A stretch of DNA of 64,000 nt, taken from NCBI GenBank assembly GCA_023248635.1, contig JAHFED010000016.1, positions 1-64,000 of the forward strand, written 5' to 3'. Positions 32,599 through 41,900 of the stretch are shown piece by piece (position 1 is the first letter of the stretch; each line of letters starts with the position of its first letter). Below the pieces are notes generated by a model. The model was not told the DNA's origin. It worked only from the letters and a program-made list of their open reading frames with translations, and did no database searches. The stretch is from Myxococcales bacterium (lineage in GTDB: Bacteria; Myxococcota; UBA727; VGSZ01). The position numbers were made by a program, and so were the translations under genes.

Positions 32599-34664
32599 GC
32601 GCCACGCCGTCGACGTCGTCGCACCCGCCGCGAGCTCCCCATCGCCGCTCGGTCCGTCGAGCTGCTGCGCCGCTCGACTCTTTCTCGGACCAGAAAGTCG
32701 TGCGCTCGCGTGCTCGACGTCGACCGCTCTTGCTGTCGCCCGTCGTCGTGCTGGCGGGCCTGGGGGTGCTGGCCTGCGCCGGCGTCGTCGTCGCTGCGCC
32801 CTTGCTCGCCTGCGTGTTTGCCGTGGCCACAGCCGCCGGCAGCTGGTTGTCGCCGCGTGCGCTGCAACGCTTCTTGCCGCCGCTCGCCGCCGCCGCCGTC
32901 GTTAGCGTTGTGGTCGGGGACGGTGACGCCGTCGTCGCGTCCACCCCGCTGTTGGCCTTCGCGGCTGTGGGTGTGTTGGGCTTCGGTGTGCTGCCGCGCG
33001 GCTTGTTGGCGCGGGCGGTGCGGGCGGCTCGAGTGCGCGAACAAGCCCGGGCCGATGCCGAGATCTTGGCGCTCGTCGATGACGCTCGCTTGTTTCGCCG
33101 CCTCGGTCGCTCGGGTGGCGATGAGCGTTTGCCCCAAGAGGCCAGGCCCGGCCGCGCGAGCTCGAAAACGGCGGTGAAGGACGTTGCTTGCGCCCTTGCC
33201 CAGCGGGACCGCCTCTATCGCCTGCTGCGCCTGGCCGAACGCGCCATCGCCGACACAGCCGTGGTCGCCCTCTACGTCGTCGACGACGCCGGCAGCGGAC
33301 TGCGGTTGGTCGAGCAGCTCGCGGCCGTCGACGCCCAGAACCAACCCCGCCTCAGCCTGGCGGGCCGCGGCGTCGGAGAGGCCGGACTGGTCGGCCTGTG
33401 CGTCAACCGCCGTGCCCCCGTGCGGGTCGTGGACGTCGACGGCCCCGCGCTGCGGGCCCACCGGCTCAGTGGTCCCCCTCCGCAAAGCGCGCTCTGCGTG
33501 CCGGTGCTGGCTCGCGATGGTGGCGTGCGGGCGGTGCTGGTGGTCGATCGCTGCGAGCCTCGGGCCTTCGTCGACGACGACGAAGCCTTTGCTCTGGCCC
33601 TCGGAGCCGAGTTGCTCGAGGGCCTGCACACCGAGCAGCTGATCGTGGATCTCGAGGCCGAGCGTCGGCGCGGAGCGCGGGTGTATGGCGCGGCGCGGGC
33701 CTTGGCCGGGGTCACCCGCACCGCCGAGGTCGTCGACGTCGCCCTGGAGGCTGTGCAGGGTCTCAGTGCGTCAGTGGCCATCATCGACGTCGTCGGCCAC
33801 ATGATTTCGTCCTCGCCGGGCTGCGGCGAAGCCACGGTGTTGCGTTCATCCGGAGCCCTCGCGTCGCTGCGCAGCGGACCCCTCGATCCCGACAGCTTCG
33901 CGGCCCGGTCTTTGGCTGAGCTTTGTACCTTGCCCCACACCCAGCTCGCAGCCGCAGCAGCCCGGCCCTTGTGCCACCCAAGCGATGGCGTCGACGTCGG
34001 CGCGCTGCGCGATCTGCGGGTGGTGCCGCTGCTCCTTCGGGGTCAGGCGCGGGGCCTGTTGGTCCTGGGGTCCACCGAAGGCCGCTTCTCGCCCGAGGTC
34101 GTCGACGCTCTCGAAGCCCTCGCCGACGTTGTGGCCCTTGCCCTGGCATCGTCGCGGGCTTTCGACGCCATCGAGCGCCAGGCGACCACCGACGGCCTCA
34201 CGGGGCTCTTGAACCGCCGCAGTTTCGATGCCCGCCTCGACGAGGCGGTGGCCCGCGCGCGCCGATCTGGACGGCCGCTGTGCGTGTTGATGAGCGACGT
34301 CGACCACTTCAAGAGCGTCAATGATGCCTGGGGCCACGCCACTGGCGACGAGGTGCTCAAGGGGGTGGCCCGCGGGTTGTCGGCGGCCGCGCGCACCACC
34401 GACGTCGTTGCGCGTCTGGGCGGCGAAGAATTCGTGGTCCTCTGCGAGGGCACCGACGTCAACGGTGCCGTCGTCGTCGCCGAACGCATGCGGCAGGGCC
34501 TCAAGAGCCTGACCTTTCAAACGGCCAAGGGCCCGCTCTCGGTGACGGCGTCGTTTGGCGTGGCCTTGCTCCAGTCGGCAGACACTGGATGCCAGATGCT
34601 CGAGCGTGCCGATCAGCAGCTCGGCCTCGCCAAGCTTCGAGGCCGCGACCGCGTCGTCAGCTGA
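32595..34664 (+). CDS. membrane diguanylate cyclase with GAF domains
   Basis: A 689-aa signalling protein. The N-terminal region has three to four membrane segments (LLLSPVVVLAGLGVLACAGVVV and following), then two GAF-like sensor domains (about 200-350 and 365-510), then a GGDEF domain with GGEEF near residue 609 and an RxxD inhibitory site (RTTD) five residues before it. It should synthesise cyclic di-GMP and be feedback-inhibited. The TTG overlapping the ftsB-like stop is taken as start; GTG at 32700 is an alternative. The PilZ protein at 48144-48467 is a possible downstream reader, only by inference. Confidence 0.9.
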   Translation: MSATPSTSSHPPRAPHRRSVRRAAAPLDSFSDQKVVRSRARRRPLLLSPVVVLAGLGVLACAGVVVAAPLLACVFAVATAAGSWLSPRALQRFLPPLAAAAVVSVVVGDGDAVVASTPLLAFAAVGVLGFGVLPRGLLARAVRAARVREQARADAEILALVDDARLFRRLGRSGGDERLPQEARPGRASSKTAVKDVACALAQRDRLYRLLRLAERAIADTAVVALYVVDDAGSGLRLVEQLAAVDAQNQPRLSLAGRGVGEAGLVGLCVNRRAPVRVVDVDGPALRAHRLSGPPPQSALCVPVLARDGGVRAVLVVDRCEPRAFVDDDEAFALALGAELLEGLHTEQLIVDLEAERRRGARVYGAARALAGVTRTAEVVDVALEAVQGLSASVAIIDVVGHMISSSPGCGEATVLRSSGALASLRSGPLDPDSFAARSLAELCTLPHTQLAAAAARPLCHPSDGVDVGALRDLRVVPLLLRGQARGLLVLGSTEGRFSPEVVDALEALADVVALALASSRAFDAIERQATTDGLTGLLNRRSFDARLDEAVARARRSGRPLCVLMSDVDHFKSVNDAWGHATGDEVLKGVARGLSAAARTTDVVARLGGEEFVVLCEGTDVNGAVVVAERMRQGLKSLTFQTAKGPLSVTASFGVALLQSADTGCQMLERADQQLGLAKLRGRDRVVS

Positions 34665-34688
34665 TCGATCTCGCGGTGCCCGATCAAC

Positions 34689-35450
34689 TCAGAGCAATTG
34701 ACGCAGGAAAGCGCGCAGGTTCGCGGGTGCTGCGAACCAGAGCGTCCGCCGGGGCAGCGCGGTGCCGACGGTTGCCAGCCAAGCCTTGGGCGGGGCCGCG
34801 TCCAGCAACGAAAGGTCCGTGGTGTCGTCACCGACCGCGAAGACGGCGACGTCGTCGTTGGGGCGGTTGGTGGGGTTCTGCAGCGCCGCCATCGCCAGTC
34901 GTTTGCCCACGCCCCGGGGCATCACATCGATGACGCATTTGCCATCGAGCACCGTCGCATCTGGTCCGGCGGCGACCCTGAGGCTCACCCTGAGCCGGCG
35001 CAGAGCGTCGTCGTCGAGGTCGGCGTTTCGATAGTGAAAGGCGAGCGAGCGCTCCTTGCGCTCGACGCGGGCGCCGGGATGACGGCGGGCGGCGTGCTCC
35101 AGGATGGCCACGACGGCACGCAGATCGAGGGCGGGATCGGCCAGGGCGCGCCACGAGGCTCCCCCGACGGGCGGGCGCAACCACAGCCCATGCTCGGCGC
35201 TGAGCCCGATGGGCAAGGCGCCCAAGAGCCCGCCCAACGAGGCGCGCGCGCGACCGCTGACGACGACGACCTCGGTCCCTGGGGAGCGGGCCAGCGCGCG
35301 CAGCAGATCGATCAGGTCGGCGTCGGCGAGGGCCAGCTCAGGCTGGGCGGCGAGGTCGACCAGGGTGCCGTCGTAATCGAGGAACAAGCGTCGTCGGGGG
35401 GCAGCGCGCAGGGCCAAGAGCGCATCGCGCAGAACGGCGTCACCGCTCAT
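34689..35450 (-). CDS. otsB: trehalose-6-phosphate phosphatase
   Basis: A HAD-family phosphatase of 253 aa. LFLDYDGTLVDL gives the nucleophile Asp25 and acid/base Asp27. VVVSGRARASL, LSAEHGLWL, VERKERSLAFHYR and FAVGDDTTDLSLL are OtsB motifs. It removes phosphate from trehalose-6-phosphate. ATG 35450 overlaps the otsA stop by 11 nt, the third gene of a trehalose operon. Confidence 0.94.
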   Translation of the reverse strand: MSGDAVLRDALLALRAAPRRRLFLDYDGTLVDLAAQPELALADADLIDLLRALARSPGTEVVVVSGRARASLGGLLGALPIGLSAEHGLWLRPPVGGASWRALADPALDLRAVVAILEHAARRHPGARVERKERSLAFHYRNADLDDDALRRLRVSLRVAAGPDATVLDGKCVIDVMPRGVGKRLAMAALQNPTNRPNDDVAVFAVGDDTTDLSLLDAAPPKAWLATVGTALPRRTLWFAAPANLRAFLRQLL

Positions 35451-36933
35451 CACCCACCCCAAGGAGCACGGGGGGCATGAAGGGGAGCAGTTTCAAGAAG
35501 CCCTCGGCCCAGGCCCGGGGACTCTCGCCGACCACCTTGAGACGCAGGCGGCGCATGCGGTCCCGGCGTTCCTCCGCCGACATGTCCAGGGCGGCACCCA
35601 AAGCGCGCGCAGTGCCGTCGATGTCGTAGGGGTTCACGATCAGCGCATCTCTCAGCTCGACGGCAGCCCCGGCAAACTCGGAGAGCACCAGCACGCCGTC
35701 GTCGTCGGTGCGGGCGGCGATGAACTCCTTGGCAACCAGGTTCATGCCGTCGAGCAGCGGCGTCACGACCATGACGTCGGCGGCGCGGTACAGCGAGAGC
35801 AACTGCTTCTGGCTGTAGCCGTGGCTCACCAGCCGGATGGGAACGGCGCCGGCAAGGGAGGAGTGCTTGCCGTTCACTCGTCCCACCAGCTGTTGCACCT
35901 GTACCTTGAGCTCGGCGTAGGCCTCGACCTTTTCCCGTGAGGGCACCGCGATTTGCAGCAGCGTCACGCGTCCGTTCAACTCGGGTCGCAATTCGAGCAA
36001 TCGATCGATGGCCAGCAGCCGTCGCGGGATCCCCTTGGTGTAGTCGAGGCGATCCACACCGAGCAGCACCTGAATGTCGGGGTTGGTGTGCAGCTTGTGC
36101 ATCTCGAGCTCGATCTGATCGTCGCCCTCACCTCTGAAGTCGTCGGCATCGATCCCCAGCGGTGCTGCGCAGGTCTCGATGCGTCTCCCTTCGTAGACGA
36201 CGCCTTCGTCCTTCACCCGGGCTCCCGGCACCAGGGCCCGCACGCAATCGATGAAACGATCGCGATAACGGGTGGTGTGGAAGCCGACGATGTCGCTGCC
36301 GAGCATTCCTTCGAGCAGCTCGCGGCGGTCGGGCAGGATGGAAAAGACCTCCAAAGGGGGAAAGGGAATGTGCAGGAAAAACGCGACCCATTGACCGGGG
36401 CGACGCTGACGCAACAGGCCGGGCACGAGACAGAGGTGGAAATCGTGGACCCAAACGATGTCGTTGCGCCCGTCGTCGTCATCGAGGACGTCGACGACGG
36501 CGTCGGCGAAGCGCTCGTTCACGGCGCGGTAGGCATCGAATTGGTGATTCTCCAGCGGCAGACGGTCGATGCGGTTGTGAAAAACCGGCCACAAAACCGA
36601 GTTGGCGCAACCCTCGTAGTAGCGCTCGACCTCACCGCTGCTGAGCTGCACCGGTACCAACGCGCGCCTTCCACACTCGCGGTTCACCATCGAGACATCG
36701 ACCGGGGCGAAGCGGGACAAGTCGCCGGGCCAGCCGATCCAGCAGCGACGATCGACGGGCCAACACACCTTGAGAGCCGTGGCGACGCCGCCGACGGAGT
36801 CCTTGATGCTTGGTCCATCGTCGCCTTCGACGACGCTGATGGGCAGGCGGTTGGAGACCAGGATCAGCCGCGCCGACTCCAGATTGGGGGGCACCACCGA
36901 CCAATGACCGCCCGGCAAGAGATTCATCGCCAT
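35440..36933 (-). CDS. otsA: trehalose-6-phosphate synthase
   Basis: A GT20 glycosyltransferase of 497 aa that joins NDP-glucose and glucose-6-phosphate. Motifs: [67 protein letters not shown] and a nucleotide-binding end segment GMNLVAKEF. Start ATG 36933 overlaps the GH15 stop by 10 nt; a second Met two codons later is also possible. Confidence 0.95.
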   Translation of the reverse strand: MAMNLLPGGHWSVVPPNLESARLILVSNRLPISVVEGDDGPSIKDSVGGVATALKVCWPVDRRCWIGWPGDLSRFAPVDVSMVNRECGRRALVPVQLSSGEVERYYEGCANSVLWPVFHNRIDRLPLENHQFDAYRAVNERFADAVVDVLDDDDGRNDIVWVHDFHLCLVPGLLRQRRPGQWVAFFLHIPFPPLEVFSILPDRRELLEGMLGSDIVGFHTTRYRDRFIDCVRALVPGARVKDEGVVYEGRRIETCAAPLGIDADDFRGEGDDQIELEMHKLHTNPDIQVLLGVDRLDYTKGIPRRLLAIDRLLELRPELNGRVTLLQIAVPSREKVEAYAELKVQVQQLVGRVNGKHSSLAGAVPIRLVSHGYSQKQLLSLYRAADVMVVTPLLDGMNLVAKEFIAARTDDDGVLVLSEFAGAAVELRDALIVNPYDIDGTARALGAALDMSAEERRDRMRRLRLKVVGESPRAWAEGFLKLLPFMPPVLLGVGDER

Positions 36934-38747
36934 GTGCGCAGCCCTCCGCTTCGCGCGTGCAAGTGCTCGCCGATGGTGGATGCGGCGTGGATCAGCCCGA
37001 CGTGCGTATAGGCCTGCGGAAAATTCCCGAGCAAGCGGCCCGTGCGGGGGTCGACGTCTTCGGAGAAGAGCCCGTTGGCATTCTGGTGCCGCAGCACCGC
37101 CTCAAAGACGGCGACAGCCTCGTCGAGCTTGCCGGCCAAGGCCAGCGTCTCGGCCCACCAAAACGAGCAAATGGTGAAGGCGCTGGTGGTCTCGCCGAAG
37201 TCGTCTTCGTTGCGGTAGCGGAGCATCAGGCCATCCTTCACGAGGAGAGAGCGATAGGCCTCGAGGGTGCTGAGAAAGCGCGGGTCGTGGGCATCGACGA
37301 GCCCGATCATCGGCAGCAGCAGGTTGCTGGCGTCGGGGAAGCGCCCATCGAGAGTTTGGGCGAAGAAGCCCAGGTCGGCGCAGTAACCGCGCGTCAGCAC
37401 CTCGGCGCGCTCGCGTTCGGCGACGGCCGCCCAGCGCGCGGTGATCTCCGCTTTGCCGAGGAGCCTGGCGATGGAGGCACCCCGGTGAATGGCCGCCCAG
37501 CACATCGCGCGGGAAAAAGTGTAGGGCCTGAGCAGGGATCGAAATTCCCAGATGCCGGTGTCGAGCGTCGGTGCCGCCACGATGGATTCCTCGACGAGGC
37601 GAAACACCAGGGGCCAATAGGATTCGACGTCGAGCAGGAGGCGCGGATCGCGCAGGAGCGTATCGAGGCAGAGCATGACCTCGCCCATCAGATCGTTCTG
37701 GCGCTGGCGGCAGGCGGCGTTGCCCACGCGCACCGGCCCATTGCCGTTCCACCCGCTGAGGTGATCGAGGCTCAGCTCCTCGAGCTCACGCGCCCCGTCG
37801 ATGCCGTAGACGGGTTGGATGGGTCCAGACTCAACGACATTTCGCAGGTAGTTGAGGAAGAGCTCGCCTTCGCTGAGATGTCCCAGCCGACGCAGGGCCT
37901 CGATGACGAAGGCCGAGTCCCGTAGCCAGCAATAGCGATAGTCCCAGGTGCGCGGGGTTCCGATGGCTTCCGGAATGCTCGTCGTCGCCGCGGCGATGAT
38001 CGCCCCGGTGTCTGTGTACTGGTGGAGCTTCAAGCACAGGGCCGAGCGCAGCACGTCGTCGTCGTGAAAGCCGGGCAGGGCGCAGGTCTTGGCCCAGGCG
38101 CGCCACCCTTGGACGGTGAGGCTCAGCGATTCTTCGACGGCAGCGAGGGTGTCGAGGGGCGAGGGCTGTCCATAGGCGAAGCAGAACCAGAGGGTGCGCG
38201 TCAGCGTCAGCTCTCGACCGCCCAGTACGTAGGCGGTCGGGCAATTGGTCGTCAGGTGGAAGCTCGGGCCCGCCCAGCGAACTTCGACGCCGACGGCGGT
38301 CTCGACGAGAGTCGGTGCGTTCAGCGCGAAGCCCGGGCGGGGATCGAACACGATCCGCATCCGCGGATGACCCCGCAGCGGCCGCACCACGCGCACCATC
38401 TCGAGGGAGGCTTGCCCGCCGAGCCCCTTGGGGATGCGCGGGAGAAAATCGATCACCTCCCAGGATGTGTCACCGTCGTCGACGACGATGCGGGAGACGT
38501 TGGTGTTGCGCACGTAGGCTTGCCGGCTTGTGCGGGGATCCCCATCCGGTTCACGACCCTCGGCGCTGCGCGGGCTGAGGAAGGCGAACGTCCCACCCTT
38601 CTGCTCGTCGAGCAGACGCCCAAACACCGTGGGGGAATCAAAGCGTGGCAGGCAGAGCCAGTCGATGTGGCTGGTGGGTGCGACCAGCGCGATCCCGCGG
38701 CCGTTGCCGACCGCAACGTGGTCGAGCTCCTGAGTGGCCACCAGCAC
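36924..38747 (-). CDS. GH15 glycoside hydrolase (glucoamylase/trehalase family)
   Basis: A 607-aa cytoplasmic protein of the family that includes mycobacterial-type trehalase and glucan glucohydrolases. The N-terminal domain begins with VGNGRGIALVAPTSHIDWLCLPRFDSPTVFGRLLD; the (alpha/alpha)6 domain has TWDYRYCWLRDSAFV and GNAACRQRQNDLMGEV. Being first in an operon with otsA and otsB, it is likely to act on trehalose or glycogen-type glucans. The start is taken as GTG 38747 (alternatives GTG 38741 and, less likely, GTG 38831), because a dispersed hairpin at 38793-38813 suggests non-coding DNA upstream. Confidence 0.88.
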   Translation of the reverse strand: MLVATQELDHVAVGNGRGIALVAPTSHIDWLCLPRFDSPTVFGRLLDEQKGGTFAFLSPRSAEGREPDGDPRTSRQAYVRNTNVSRIVVDDGDTSWEVIDFLPRIPKGLGGQASLEMVRVVRPLRGHPRMRIVFDPRPGFALNAPTLVETAVGVEVRWAGPSFHLTTNCPTAYVLGGRELTLTRTLWFCFAYGQPSPLDTLAAVEESLSLTVQGWRAWAKTCALPGFHDDDVLRSALCLKLHQYTDTGAIIAAATTSIPEAIGTPRTWDYRYCWLRDSAFVIEALRRLGHLSEGELFLNYLRNVVESGPIQPVYGIDGARELEELSLDHLSGWNGNGPVRVGNAACRQRQNDLMGEVMLCLDTLLRDPRLLLDVESYWPLVFRLVEESIVAAPTLDTGIWEFRSLLRPYTFSRAMCWAAIHRGASIARLLGKAEITARWAAVAERERAEVLTRGYCADLGFFAQTLDGRFPDASNLLLPMIGLVDAHDPRFLSTLEAYRSLLVKDGLMLRYRNEDDFGETTSAFTICSFWWAETLALAGKLDEAVAVFEAVLRHQNANGLFSEDVDPRTGRLLGNFPQAYTHVGLIHAASTIGEHLHARSGGLRTWR

Positions 38748-38792
38748 CTCCGACGACGGACCCAAGGGCGCCGGCAGCAAGTACCGATGGCC

Positions 38793-38813
38793 TGAGCCCT
38801 TGGCACGGCTCAA
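38793..38813 (-). repeat. hairpin related to the 17.1-kb repeat
   Basis: The minus strand reads TTGAGCCGTGCCAAGGGCTCA. It shares TTGAGCCGTGCCAA with the copy at 17109-17122 and keeps a short stem (TGAGCC/GGCTCA). It lies in the leader region of the GH15 operon. Confidence 0.5.
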
Positions 38814-38984
38814 ACGAGCCGCCCGCACCACGGATGACCTAACGTCGGGCGCTGCGAACGCGTGCCGAATTGTCCAGCGAGCGCAGGAAGGGCAGGACTG
38901 CGCCCGGGCGCAGCGCCCTCGTCCCCCCGCCGTCCCTGGTTCGCCCCGCTTGAGAACTGGAAGGCATCCGGGTCAGTTTGCCCC

Positions 38985-41900
38985 ATGACGTCGACGAGCG
39001 CTTCGCCAACACCAGCCACCCAGACCGCGAGCCCCGGGCGTGTTGTGCCCTCAGGCCGGACGGCAAAGGGCCCGAAGGACCCGTCTGTCGATGGCAGCGC
39101 CTACGAGATCATCAAAGCCCGGCTCGATGAACAGTCGAAGTCGCTGGGCGAACGACTCGCGAAGCTCAACGCGCGACGCTTGGAAGTCTTCGGCACCACC
39201 GAGCTTTCAGTGCTCGGCAACGAAAGAGTGCGCACCGAGAACAATTGTGTCCCGCGTGATATCTTGAATGTCGCCGGAAATCTATGGTTTGGATACAATG
39301 TGTTTATCGGGCTGAAGAAGGAGGTCAAGGTCGACGACGTCTTCGCCCTGCACCACTTCTCGAGGGCCAACGACGGAACGTTCAACCTCGACCCCATGCC
39401 GCTCACCGGCGAGACGCCGGCGGCCGCCACGGAATTCTTGCGTGATCCACAGTTTGTGAAGGATTTTGGCGAGATCTATAAATACTACAAGGATGCCACC
39501 CTCTCACAGCTGCGGCGCACCGAGAACGGTCGTTTGCTCGCGGTATTCCAAGTCGGGGCGACCGAGCGCGACGTCAAGGTCTTGCGCTGGGCGATCAGTC
39601 CCCAAGGCTTGATCCGATACATCGACAACCGCGGCGAAGAAGACCACCGCTTTCCCTCGCGCCACTCCTTCGAATGGACCCGGGCCACCCGCGAAGACTA
39701 CGTCAGCGGCAAACACCCCCACGTGAACGTCCTCGACGAGGTCTTCGTCGAGACCGTCGGCGGCGATCTCACCATCAAGGTCGAAAACAACACCACCAGC
39801 GGCCGCGGCATCTACGCCGAACCCGTCGACGACAAGAATCAATCTCTCGACGATGCGCAGTTTCATTACGCAAAAGTCGGCGCGCTGATCCTGTTGAAAA
39901 TCTTGCCCTTCAGAGAGACGGCCTGGCGCCACCTGGTCTTCAACACCCGCACCAAAGAGGCCGTGCGCATCGACGCCATCGAGGCATCTTGCGTCGAGCT
40001 TCCCGAAGACCACGGCATCATCTTTCCCGGCGGCTACGCGTTGGCTACCGGCGAAGTCAAGACCTTCGACGTCGAAGGCGCCACCGGGTCTCTCTTCAAG
40101 AGAGTGATCAAATCCGACAATGGCGAAGACGCATTGTATGTCTTTTATGAGCCCGCCACGGGACGCCGCATCTTGTTGCCCTACAACATGATCGACAAGG
40201 AGGTGCGCTCGCCCATCGTGTGCCACGGCTGGAGCTTGTTCGACGACGGCAAGGTCATCGCCTTCCGCGCCGAAGACAAAGAGCCCGTGCGCCTGCACCC
40301 CATGCGCATCTGGCAGACCCCCTACCTCTCGGCGGAGCGGTCGGCGGCGGCGCGGTCGACGTCGGCGCACCAGGGATCGCTGCTGCTCAAGACGGGCAAC
40401 CCCGAGGCGGTGCGGGCCATCTCCGACGTGCAGACCGTGCGGCGGATGATTGGCTCGGGCAAGCCGACCCTGCGCAACTACGAGGACTTGATCGCGCAAG
40501 TCACGCGCATCCTCGATGCCTACCCCTGGCTCGGCGAGGCCGAGGCCCAAGATCTCGAGACCGTGCTCCACGAGGTCAACAAGACCGCCGACCTCGTCAT
40601 CGACGAATTCGAGAAGGTGCTGGCGATCCAGAAAGCGTCGGCGGAGGCCGTGGCCAAGGCTGAAGAAAAACAGAAGCAGATCTTCGGCGACATCCGCCTC
40701 GACAGCTTCACGTCCATCGATCCCTTCGTCGAGCTGATGACGCGCCTGCGCGGACAACGCGGTCACCTGATCACGCTCAAAGAAGAGCGTTACATCGACG
40801 TCGTCCGCCTCGATGTGCTCGAGAAAGAATGCGGTGCGCGCTTCGACGAAGTGACCGGCCGGGCCGGCCGTTTCTTGCAAGGACCCGAGGCCCTGCTGCC
40901 CTACCAGCAGAAGCACGACGACGTCATGAAGCGCGGCGACGAAGTGACCCGCGCCGCCGACTGCAAAGGGCTCGTCGACGAATTGCTCGCCGCCACCGAG
41001 GGATTGCAGCTGCTCACCGAGGTGACGGGCCAGCTCAAGATCGACGACGCCAACGCGCGCACAGCGATCCTCGAAGCCATCGCGGCCATGCTGGGCACCC
41101 TCAACCGCGCCCGCGCCGTGCTCGAGAGCAAGAAGAAGACGCTGCTGCTCAAAGAGGGCGCCTCGGAATTCGCAGCCCAGATGCGGCTCTTTTCCTCCGC
41201 CGTCGAGAGCGCGTTGTCGTTGTGCGACAGCCCCGAGCGCACCGATCAAGAGCTCTCGCGTCTCTTGGTCAGCGTCGAAGAGCTCGAGGGACGCTTCGCC
41301 GGCTTCGACGATTTCTTGTTGGAAATTGGCAAGAAGCGCGAAGAGGTTTTCGAGGCGCTGTCGACGAAGAAGCAGCAGCTGCTCGACGAGCGCAACCGCC
41401 GCGCCCAAAACCTGCTGACCTCGGCGGAGCGCATCCTCGACGGCGTCAAACGTCGGGCCTTGGCCATGAAGACCGCCGACGAGCTCAACGCGGCCTTCGC
41501 CGCCGATCCCATGATCGAAAAAGCCCGGGCCATCGCCGCCGAGCTGCTGACCTTGGGCGACGCGATGAAGTCCGAAGAGGTGCTCGCGCGCCTCAAGGCC
41601 ACCCGCGAAGACGCCACCCGCATCCTGCGGGACAAAGCCGACATCTACGTCGACGGCGGCGACCTCATTCAGCTCGGGCAGCACCGCTTCGCCGTCAACA
41701 AGCAGACCTTCGATCTCACGATGCTGCCCCGCACCGGCGGCGACGGCACGCCCCGCCTCGCCCTGCACCTCACGGGCACCGAGTACTTCGAAGACGTCGA
41801 CGATGACGCTCTCAACGCCTTGCGCGACCTCTGGGAAGACACCCTGCCCTCGGAGGATGCCCGCGTGGCCCGGGTGGAGTTTCTCGCCTGCACGATCCTC

